A stretch of 5,140 nt of DNA from an uncultured Erysipelotrichaceae bacterium (GTDB lineage: Bacteria > Bacillota_I > Bacilli_A > Erysipelotrichales > Coprobacillaceae): the NCBI GenBank assembly GCA_900544435.1, contig UQVG01000164.1:1-5140 (forward strand), written 5' to 3'. Position 1 is the stretch's first letter. The number at the start of each line of letters is the position of its first letter. The translations under genes and the position numbers were made by a program. A model generated the notes under the pieces. The model was not told the DNA's origin and did not search any database. It was given only the letters and a program-made list of their open reading frames with translations. This document shows positions 1 to 5,140 of the stretch, piece after piece.

Positions 1-2
1 TA

Positions 3-50
3 ATGAAAGAAATAAAACCAATTGCAGATGCAGTAGGTAAAGAAATTTAA
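3..50 (+). CDS. aroF: 3' end of probable DAHP synthase (partial)
   Basis: Only the last 15 codons and the TAA stop (48-50) lie in the window. The frame is open to the left edge, and bases 1-2 are the end of an earlier codon. The visible tail reads MKEIKPIADAVGKEI. This matches the way type I-beta DAHP synthases (AroF/AroG of Bacillota and Thermotoga) end, with a helix of the pattern L-x-x-E-x-K-x-x-A-D-A-x-G. DAHP synthase joins phosphoenolpyruvate and erythrose 4-phosphate, the first step of the shikimate pathway, which suits its place directly ahead of aroB. The internal ATG at 3 is very unlikely to be a start, as the resulting peptide would be only a fragment. With so little sequence, another pathway gene cannot be excluded; the identity is inference from tail similarity and context. 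Confidence 0.55.
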   Translation: MKEIKPIADAVGKEI

Positions 51-56
51 GGTGAT
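50..56 (+). promoter_or_regulatory. Ribosome binding site that sets the aroB start
   Basis: AGGTGAT at 50-56 is a seven-base match to the 3' part of the ideal Shine-Dalgarno sequence (AAGGAGGTGATC). Placed in the normal anti-SD register, it leaves about 8 nt from the GG to the ATG at 61. A GTG at 52 is in frame but lies inside this site and has no SD of its own, so ATG 61 is the better start. The site begins on the last base of the upstream stop codon, which favours translational coupling. Confidence 0.7.
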
Positions 57-60
57 TAAA

Positions 61-1119
61 ATGGAAATGATCGTTAATTTAAAGGAACATAGTTATCCTA
101 TTTATATAGAAAAAAATATTTTAAAACATGCAAATGAAAAAATAAAAGAAATTTTTAAAGGAAAGAAAATTATGATCATTTCCGATGATCAAGTTTATCC
201 TTTGTATGGTGATGATTTGACTTTAAATCTTGAAAAAGATTTTAAAGTCAATCATGTTATCGTTCCTCATGGAGAAAAATCAAAACGTTTTGATATGTTA
301 CCAACACTTTATAAAGCATGTTTAGATTTTAAACTTACTAGAACAGACTTAATCATTGCTTTAGGTGGTGGTGTGATTGGTGATATGGCAGGATTTGTTG
401 CAAGTAGTTATTTAAGAGGTGTTAAACTTGTCCAAATACCAACTTCATTACTTGCACAAGTGGATAGTTCTGTTGGTGGAAAAGTGGCAGTTGATTTACC
501 TGAAGGTAAAAATCTTGTTGGGGCTTTTTATCATCCTTCAATGGTTTTGATTGATCCATGTACATTAAAGACATTAGATCCACATTTTATTAGTGATGGC
601 ATGGGAGAAGTTATTAAATATGGATGTATTAAAGATAAAAAATTATTTGATCAATTAAATTCTTATCAAAATTTTGAAGAACTCTATGAATTTATTGATG
701 AAATCATATATAATTGTGTCAACATCAAAAGAGAAGTTGTTGAAAAAGATCAATTTGATTTTGGTGATCGTTTATTACTCAACTTTGGTCATACATATGC
801 TCATGCAATTGAACAATATTATCATTATGAAAAATATTCTCATGGTGAAGCAGTAGGTATTGGAATGTATCAAATTACAAAACTTGCTGAAAGTCTAGAT
901 TTGACAAAAGCAGGATCTTCCATGCAAATTAAAGAAATTTTACAAAAATATAATTTACCTTATGAATGTCAAGTTGAAACAAAGAATCTTATTCAAGCTA
1001 TTTCCTTAGATAAAAAGAATATTAATAATTCATTATCTGTTGTTTTATTAAAAGAAATAGGAGATAGTTATGTTTATCAAACAAATCAAGAATTTTTATT
1101 AAAAAAAGAAAGGGTATAA
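61..1119 (+). CDS. aroB: 3-dehydroquinate synthase (AroB)
   Basis: Cytosolic enzyme that turns DAHP into 3-dehydroquinate using NAD+ and a divalent metal (Zn or Co). At 352 aa it has the usual length. The N-terminal part carries the nucleotide-binding region with LGGGVIGDMAGF (about residues 101-112), followed by QIPTSLLAQVDSSVGGK (125-141) and the GKNLVGAFYHP block. Metal ligands expected from the Aspergillus enzyme are present: Glu183 in GEVIKYG, His244 in NFGHTYAHAIE and His261 in HGEAVG. The second His of the GHTxxHA motif (248) is also kept. The C-terminal LDKKN motif (316-320) is normal. ATG 61 was chosen over the in-frame GTG 52 because the SD sits at 50-56; ATG 67 is another in-frame option but is less well spaced. 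The gene starts 10 nt after the probable aroF and stops 1 nt before aroA. Its first third holds unusual inverted repeats (see 173-294). Confidence 0.96.
   Translation: MEMIVNLKEHSYPIYIEKNILKHANEKIKEIFKGKKIMIISDDQVYPLYGDDLTLNLEKDFKVNHVIVPHGEKSKRFDMLPTLYKACLDFKLTRTDLIIALGGGVIGDMAGFVASSYLRGVKLVQIPTSLLAQVDSSVGGKVAVDLPEGKNLVGAFYHPSMVLIDPCTLKTLDPHFISDGMGEVIKYGCIKDKKLFDQLNSYQNFEELYEFIDEIIYNCVNIKREVVEKDQFDFGDRLLLNFGHTYAHAIEQYYHYEKYSHGEAVGIGMYQITKLAESLDLTKAGSSMQIKEILQKYNLPYECQVETKNLIQAISLDKKNINNSLSVVLLKEIGDSYVYQTNQEFLLKKERV
173..191 (+). repeat. Small inverted repeat inside aroB (7-bp arms)
   Basis: TGATCAT (173-179) and ATGATCA (185-191) are perfect inverted arms around a 5-nt loop, TTCCG. An element this size is expected several times by chance in AT-rich DNA. 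It is recorded because it sits 20 nt before the much longer hairpin at 212-255, and its ATCAT can alternatively pair with the ATGAT at 212-216. Confidence 0.4.
212..255 (+). repeat. Long imperfect hairpin with GAAA loop inside aroB
   Basis: The 20-nt arms at 212-231 and 236-255 can form 19 base pairs around a GAAA loop (232-235). The only interruptions are two single-nucleotide bulges, about T218 on the left arm and one of T240-T243 on the right. In the mRNA this would be a strong, mostly A-U stem about 150 nt into aroB, over codons 51-65 (residues DDLTLNLEKDFKVNH). No U-tract follows (the next bases are GTTATCG), so it is not an intrinsic terminator. The pairing is seen directly; that it has any function is not shown. 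Confidence 0.6.
279..294 (+). repeat. 16-bp perfect palindrome inside aroB
   Basis: ATCAAAACGTTTTGAT reads the same on both strands. Palindromes of this kind can be dimeric regulator sites, or a short RNA hairpin (6 bp around ACGT). It lies within codons for EKSKRFDM of aroB, 24 nt after the long hairpin. There is no promoter next to it, so an operator role is speculative. Confidence 0.4.
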
Positions 1120-1120
1120 A

Positions 1121-2407
1121 ATGAGTCAAATTAAGTTAATTCCTACAAAACTAAAAGGAAAAGTATCTGTTCCACCTTCAAAATCATTAGCACATCGTGC
1201 AATTATTGCTGCTAGTCTTGCTAAAGGTATTTCAAGAATTGATCATATTGAATATTCTCAAGATATTAAAGCAACAATTCATGCAATGGAAGCACTTGGA
1301 ACAATCATAGAACAACATGAAGATTATTTAATTATTAATGGAAACTATACGTTTACTAAAAATAATACCATGCCAGGAGTACAAATAGATTGTGAAGAAT
1401 CAGGATCTACACTTCGTTTTATGGTACCTATTTCTCTTGTTAAAGAAAATAAAGTACGTTTTATAGGAAGAGGACAATTAGGGAAAAGACCATTAGATAC
1501 TTATTATGAAATTTTTGAAAGACAAAATATTGGTTATTTATATCGAGAAAATGTTTTAGATTTAAATGTTGTTGGTGAATTAAAACCTGATTTATATCGT
1601 ATTCCAGGTAATATTTCATCACAATTTATTACTGGTTTATTATTTGCACTTCCTTTATTATCATTTGATTCTATTATTGAAATTACGACACCACTTGAAA
1701 GTAAAGGATATATTGATTTAACTTTACAAATCTTAAAGCTTTATGGTATTGAAGTTATTAATCATGAATATAAACAATTTATTGTAAGAGGTAGACAAGA
1801 ATATAAAGCAAGAGATTATCGTGTTGAATCTGATTTTTCTCAAGCAGCTTTCTATTTAGTAGCAGGTGCTTTAGGAAACGATGTTACATTATTAGATTTA
1901 AATTTAGATTCTTTACAAGGTGATAAAGCAACAATTGATTTTTTAAAACAGATGAATTGTGAAATTGTGGAAAATGATGAAGGAATTAAAGTGGTGAGTC
2001 ATGGTTTAAAAGCGACAACTGTGGATGCGAGCCAATGTCCTGATGTTATTCCAGTTGTTTCTCTTGCTTTAGCACTTGCAAATGGACATAGTGAAGTTAT
2101 CAATGCCGGACGTTTACGTATTAAAGAATGTGATCGTCTTCAAGCAACGGTAGAAGAATTAAATAAATTAAAAGCACATGCAGTTGAACATGAATCATCT
2201 ATGGAATTAGATGGTGTAGAAACTTTAACTGGTGGAAATGTGTCTAGTCATGATGATCATCGTATGGCCATGATGCTTGCGATTGCTTCTACTGTATGTC
2301 AAGAACCAATCATTATTGATAATAAAGAATGTGTAAAAAAATCTTATCCAAGTTTTTGGGAAGATTTCGAGATGTTAGGAGGAAAGATTGATGGGGGCAA
2401 CTTATAA
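1121..2407 (+). CDS. aroA: 3-phosphoshikimate 1-carboxyvinyltransferase (EPSP synthase, AroA)
   Basis: Transfers the enolpyruvyl group of PEP to shikimate 3-phosphate, the sixth step of the shikimate pathway and the glyphosate target. The 428 aa match the family length. Both inside-out barrel domains are complete: substrate-binding PPSKSLAHRA (Lys21, Ser22, Arg26), the PEP loop ESGSTLRF (93-100), GKRPLD with Arg123, the NISSQF shikimate phosphate-binding block (Ser166, Ser167, Gln168), catalytic Asp308 in CPDVIP, Glu336 and Arg339 in RIKECDR, HDDHRMAM (Arg381) and the final Lys407 in KSYPSF. The PEP loop is not the usual NAGTAMRP of E. coli (see findings). The start lies 1 nt after the aroB stop; AGAAAGG at 1107-1113 is the ribosome site, inside the aroB coding end. 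The 3' end overlaps aroC by 17 nt. Confidence 0.96.
   Translation: MSQIKLIPTKLKGKVSVPPSKSLAHRAIIAASLAKGISRIDHIEYSQDIKATIHAMEALGTIIEQHEDYLIINGNYTFTKNNTMPGVQIDCEESGSTLRFMVPISLVKENKVRFIGRGQLGKRPLDTYYEIFERQNIGYLYRENVLDLNVVGELKPDLYRIPGNISSQFITGLLFALPLLSFDSIIEITTPLESKGYIDLTLQILKLYGIEVINHEYKQFIVRGRQEYKARDYRVESDFSQAAFYLVAGALGNDVTLLDLNLDSLQGDKATIDFLKQMNCEIVENDEGIKVVSHGLKATTVDASQCPDVIPVVSLALALANGHSEVINAGRLRIKECDRLQATVEELNKLKAHAVEHESSMELDGVETLTGGNVSSHDDHRMAMMLAIASTVCQEPIIIDNKECVKKSYPSFWEDFEMLGGKIDGGNL
2377..2382 (+). promoter_or_regulatory. Strong ribosome binding site of aroC inside the aroA end
   Basis: A perfect AGGAGG lies 8 nt before ATG 2391, embedded in the aroA codons for Leu-Gly-Gly. An in-frame TTG at 2388 would leave only 5 nt, so ATG 2391 is preferred. 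This is the strongest SD in the window. Confidence 0.8.
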
Positions 2408-3467
2408 AAATAATATAGAACTTACAATTTTTGGTGAATCCCATGGAAAAGCTATTGGTATTACCATTGGCAATCTTCCTAGCGGTATTCAAATTGATTT
2501 AGATGAAGTTTCGCGTGATATGAAAAGAAGAGCACCAGGACAAAATAAAATGTCCACAGCAAGAAAAGAAGCTGATCAAGTCGAAATTTTATCAGGATTG
2601 CAAGATGGCATTACTACAGGGGCACCTCTTACAGGAGTCATCTATAATAGTGATCAACATTCTAAAGATTATTCTTTACTTAAAACAAATATGCGACCAG
2701 GACATAGTGATTATCCAGCTTATATTAAATATAAAGGATTTAATGATGTCCGTGGGGGTGGTCATTTTTCTGGAAGAATTACAGCTCCAATCGTTTTTGC
2801 GGGAAATATTGCTAAACAAATTTTAAAACAAAAAGGAATTCAAGTAGGGGCACATATTTTATCAATTGGAAAAATCAAAGATGAAAAATTTCCAGTGGAT
2901 GTTGATGATGCTTTATTATCAAAATTGAGTGAAAAACAATATCCAACAATTAAAGATGATGTTTTTGAAAAAATGGAAGAAACTATTTTAAAAGCTAAAG
3001 AAAATTTAGATAGTGTTGGTGGAAAAGTTGAATGTGTTGCTTTACATGTTCCTGCTGGAGTAGGTGAACCTTTCTTTGATTCTTTAGAAAGTCATTTATC
3101 TTCTTTAATGTTTTCAATTCCAGCCGTTAAAAGTGTTTCTTTTGGTGATGGAGAAAGTATTGATGAAATGTTAGGTAGTGAAGCTAATGATTGTTATTAT
3201 TATGATGAAGAAGGAAATGTAAAAACTTCTACAAATCATAATGGAGGAATCACTGGTGGTATTACAAATGGTATGCCTGTAAGTTGTACGGTTACTTTTA
3301 AACCTACACCTTCAATTGCTAAAAAACAAAAGACGATTAATATTGAAACAAAAGAAAATGTTGAATTAGAAATAAAAGGAAGACATGATCCTTGTATTGT
3401 TCAAAGAGCAGTTGTTGTTGTAGAAGCAATGATGGCTTTAGGAATACTTGATATGATGGGGGAATAA
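2391..3467 (+). CDS. aroC: Chorismate synthase (AroC)
   Basis: Converts 5-enolpyruvylshikimate 3-phosphate to chorismate, the branch-point compound, by a 1,4-elimination that needs reduced FMN. The 358 aa cover the complete family core. The three family signatures are visible: FGESHGKAIGITIGNLPSG (about 14-32, with the conserved His18), the central GGGHFSGRITAP block (122-133) and GRHDPCIVQRAVVVVEAM (330-347). RRAPGQN, SGLQDGITTG and RPGHSDYPAYIKY with His105 are also kept. The GGGHFSGR form, in place of the GGGRSSARET of E. coli AroC, is what I would expect for clostridial-type enzymes. No flavin reductase domain is attached, so reduced FMN must come from elsewhere. The start overlaps aroA by 17 nt in another frame, which suggests translational coupling; the stop is 2 nt before pheA. 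Confidence 0.96.
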   Translation: MGATYKNNIELTIFGESHGKAIGITIGNLPSGIQIDLDEVSRDMKRRAPGQNKMSTARKEADQVEILSGLQDGITTGAPLTGVIYNSDQHSKDYSLLKTNMRPGHSDYPAYIKYKGFNDVRGGGHFSGRITAPIVFAGNIAKQILKQKGIQVGAHILSIGKIKDEKFPVDVDDALLSKLSEKQYPTIKDDVFEKMEETILKAKENLDSVGGKVECVALHVPAGVGEPFFDSLESHLSSLMFSIPAVKSVSFGDGESIDEMLGSEANDCYYYDEEGNVKTSTNHNGGITGGITNGMPVSCTVTFKPTPSIAKKQKTINIETKENVELEIKGRHDPCIVQRAVVVVEAMMALGILDMMGE

Positions 3468-3469
3468 GT

Positions 3470-4591
3470 ATGAAAGATTTAAAACAATGTCGAATTGAAA
3501 TAGATGAAATTGATCAACAATTAATGGAACTTTTTGAAAAACGTATGGCTCTTTCTAAAAGTGTAGTGGAATATAAAATTGAAAACCATTTAGAAATCTT
3601 TCAACCTGAAAGAGAAAGAGAAGTTATTGAAAAAAATTTAAATCGTTTAAATAATGATCAATTAAAAGAATATGCAAGATGTTTTATTCAAGAAATGATG
3701 ACAGTTTCTAAATCTTATCAATCAGATTTATTACCTCTTGAATTAGATAAAAATATTAAAACAGAATTTAAAAAGAATCCTGTTGTAGGTTATCAAGGAA
3801 TTGCAGGAGCTTTTTCACAAAGTGCTGTAGAAAATTTCTTTGGTGAAGGAACTAAAAATATTGGTTATAAAGATTTTGAAGATGTTTATGTAGCTTTAGA
3901 AAATGGAGAAATTGATTATGGTGTTTTACCAATTGAAAATAGTTTAACAGGTTCAATTAATGATAACTATGATTTAATTAGAAAATATGGTTTCTATATT
4001 GTAGGAGAAACAGCAGTTAATGTCAGTCAATGTTTAATGGCACTTCCAGGAACAAAGATTGAAGATATCAGACAAGTTTACTCACATCCACAAGGATTAG
4101 CACAATCAAGTGAATTTTTATATCAACATCGTTATATTGAACAAAGACCATTTCAAGATACAGCTATGGCTGCTAAATATGTAATGGATTCAAAAGATCC
4201 AACTAAAGCAGCAATTGCATCACCACTTGCATGTAAACTTTATGGTTTAGAAATGTTAAAAGAAAATGTACAAAATAAGAAAAACAATAGAACACGTTTT
4301 ATGGTGATTTCAAAAGAACTTATTTGTCCAAAAGAAAGTGATAAAGTTTCAGTGATTTTCACTTTACCACATCAAGTTGGAGCATTAGATAACATGTTAC
4401 AAACAATTAAACAAAGTCAAATTAATATGGATCGTATTGAATCAAGACCAATTGAAACACAATATTGGCAATACTATTTCTATATTGATTTTGAAGGAAA
4501 TATGCATGAAGAAAGAATTCAACGTGCTATTAATAAAATGAAAGCAAATAGTACAACATTAAAAGTATTGGGAAATTATAAAAGGGCGTAA
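3470..4591 (+). CDS. pheA: Bifunctional chorismate mutase-prephenate dehydratase (P-protein)
   Basis: Carries out both steps from chorismate to phenylpyruvate. Residues 1-88 are an AroQ-type, all-helical chorismate mutase. The E. coli active-site residues have equivalents at Arg8, Arg25, Lys36, Arg48, Glu49 and Gln84, with matching spacing. After a short charged linker (89-103) comes prephenate dehydratase (about 104-285), with GYQGIAGAFS, PIENSLTGSI, SHPQGLAQ and the catalytic NNRTRF (Thr275). Residues 292-371 form the ACT domain that binds phenylalanine; its ESRP motif (324-327) is intact, while the GALV motif reads GALD (304-307). The 373 aa are close to the length of E. coli PheA. The ATG lies 2 nt after the aroC stop, with GGGGGA (3458-3463) as a modest SD. 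Phe feedback inhibition is expected from the family; no tRNA-Phe attenuator is visible. Confidence 0.95.
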   Translation: MKDLKQCRIEIDEIDQQLMELFEKRMALSKSVVEYKIENHLEIFQPEREREVIEKNLNRLNNDQLKEYARCFIQEMMTVSKSYQSDLLPLELDKNIKTEFKKNPVVGYQGIAGAFSQSAVENFFGEGTKNIGYKDFEDVYVALENGEIDYGVLPIENSLTGSINDNYDLIRKYGFYIVGETAVNVSQCLMALPGTKIEDIRQVYSHPQGLAQSSEFLYQHRYIEQRPFQDTAMAAKYVMDSKDPTKAAIASPLACKLYGLEMLKENVQNKKNNRTRFMVISKELICPKESDKVSVIFTLPHQVGALDNMLQTIKQSQINMDRIESRPIETQYWQYYFYIDFEGNMHEERIQRAINKMKANSTTLKVLGNYKRA

Positions 4592-4593
4592 GA

Positions 4594-5088
4594 ATGAAAA
4601 ATATTATATTAGTGGGAATCATGGGGTGTGGTAAAACAACCATCTCCAAATTATTATCAGAAAAATTAAAAATGCCAGTCATTGATATGGATGAATATAT
4701 TGAAAAGAAATATCAATGTACAATACCTGATATGTTTGCAATCTCAGAAGATTATTTTAGGGATAGAGAAAGTGAAGCATGTTTGGATATGGCGAAACTT
4801 GATGGATATATTATTTCTACAGGAGGGGGAGTCATCAAGAGAAAGAAAAATAGAGATGTTTTAAAACAAGCAGGATCTGTTTTCTATATTGATCGACCTG
4901 TAGATAATATTGTAACTGATGTAGAAATAGCACATCGACCATTATTAAAAGATGGACCAGAAAAACTTTATCAACTTTTTGATGAAAGACATCAACTTTA
5001 TTTAGATAGTTGTCACTATCATGTAAAAAATGATGGAACATTAGATGATATTGTTAATAAAATTGTAGAAGATGTTCAAGAAGACTAG
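4594..5088 (+). CDS. aroK: Shikimate kinase (AroK)
   Basis: Phosphorylates shikimate with ATP to shikimate 3-phosphate, the substrate of AroA. The 164 aa are typical of this small P-loop kinase of the NMP-kinase fold. Visible are Walker A GIMGCGKTT (8-16, Lys14), the DMD shikimate-binding pair (Asp31, Asp33), YFRDRE with Arg56, the STGGG loop (Gly77-79), the LID motif HRPLL with Arg115, and ERHQLYLD with Arg132. The common Gly-Glu before FR is replaced by SED, a mild variation. The ATG is 2 nt after the pheA stop, with AAAGGG (4581-4586) as the ribosome site. It is the last gene of the operon: the final codons and the TAG stop form part of the terminator stem. The kinase acts before AroA although its gene comes last. 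Confidence 0.94.
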   Translation: MKNIILVGIMGCGKTTISKLLSEKLKMPVIDMDEYIEKKYQCTIPDMFAISEDYFRDRESEACLDMAKLDGYIISTGGGVIKRKKNRDVLKQAGSVFYIDRPVDNIVTDVEIAHRPLLKDGPEKLYQLFDERHQLYLDSCHYHVKNDGTLDDIVNKIVEDVQED

Positions 5089-5116
5089 ACTTATAAGTTT
5101 AGTCTTTTCTTTTTTT
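5081..5116 (+). terminator. Intrinsic terminator of the aro operon
   Basis: The arms AAGACTAGACT (5081-5091) and AGTTTAGTCTT (5096-5106) form an 11-bp stem with one G-U pair and a 4-nt loop (TATA). A T-rich tract (5105-5116, one C at 5109) follows at once. The left arm includes the last two aroK codons and its TAG stop. There is no matching A-tract on the left, so it should work only for + strand transcription. The remaining 24 bases (5117-5140) hold only AT-rich intergenic DNA. Confidence 0.88.
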
Positions 5117-5140
5117 CTAAATTTCTTAGCTATAAATTTA

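Noticed and set aside
52..60. GTG at 52 as an earlier aroB start
   Set aside because: The GTG is part of the SD that serves ATG 61 and has no upstream SD; the added residues (MIK) are not needed by the family.
674..856. 60-codon open frame inside aroB
   Set aside because: Lies in another frame of a fully conserved gene, has no SD and no recognisable protein features; an AT-rich shadow frame.
901..906. Perfect TTGACA (-35-like) inside aroB
   Set aside because: No TATAAT-like hexamer follows at 16-18 bp, so it is not a supported internal promoter for aroA.
1604..1635. 9-bp bulged inverted repeat in aroA
   Set aside because: 13-nt loop, one bulge and no U-tract; falls within chance expectation.
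2605..2826. 73-codon open frame inside aroC
   Set aside because: Overlaps the catalytic core of chorismate synthase in another frame; low-complexity hydrophobic product typical of shadow frames.
4680..4718. 9-bp inverted repeat (CATTGATAT / ATATCAATG) in aroK
   Set aside because: 21-nt loop and a length expected by chance in DNA this AT-rich.
4682..5041. Open frames of 60 codons (+, 4682-4864) and 68 codons (-, 4835-5041) within aroK
   Set aside because: Both are contained in the conserved shikimate kinase gene, with no promoter, SD or family motif.
5118..5140. AT-only inverted repeat (TAAATTT / AAATTTA) after the terminator, with TATAAA at 5131-5136
   Set aside because: Arms are made only of A and T and are nearly self-palindromic; no -35 partner is visible and the window ends here.

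Overview
The window is an AT-rich, single-strand stretch of a bacterial chromosome carrying the distal half of a shikimate/phenylalanine biosynthesis operon. Five complete genes follow one another on the + strand: aroB, aroA, aroC, a fused chorismate mutase-prephenate dehydratase gene (pheA) and aroK. At the left edge are the last 15 codons of what is probably a DAHP synthase gene (aroF). Spacing is very tight: 10 nt, 1 nt, a 17-nt overlap, 2 nt and 2 nt. The array ends in an intrinsic terminator whose stem begins inside the last codons of aroK. No gene of 300 bases or more is missing between these, and there is no promoter in view, so transcription must start left of the window.

The low GC content, TTA/AGA-rich codon use, Bacillota-type Shine-Dalgarno sequences, clostridial-style AroC ('GGGHFSGR') and EPSP synthase ('ESGSTLRF'), and the fused PheA point to a low-GC Bacillota, perhaps a gut Erysipelotrichia or Clostridia member. 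That taxonomic placement is inference. Tryptophan is encoded by TGG and no TGA is used as a stop or read in frame, so nothing requires a non-standard code.

The genes form one route. DAHP (made by the upstream enzyme) is cyclised to 3-dehydroquinate by AroB. After dehydratase and dehydrogenase steps (aroD and aroE, not in this window), AroK phosphorylates shikimate, AroA adds the enolpyruvyl group, AroC makes chorismate, and PheA carries chorismate through prephenate to phenylpyruvate. The C-terminal ACT domain of PheA supplies the expected phenylalanine feedback.

All five complete genes look intact, with their catalytic residues present. I see no mobile element, CRISPR array, RNA gene or new defence or biosynthetic system. 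The one signal the gene annotation does not explain is a cluster of inverted repeats in the 5' third of aroB. The most notable is a 19-bp imperfect hairpin with a GAAA loop at 212-255, flanked by a 7-bp hairpin and a 16-bp perfect palindrome. The rest is ordinary core metabolism.
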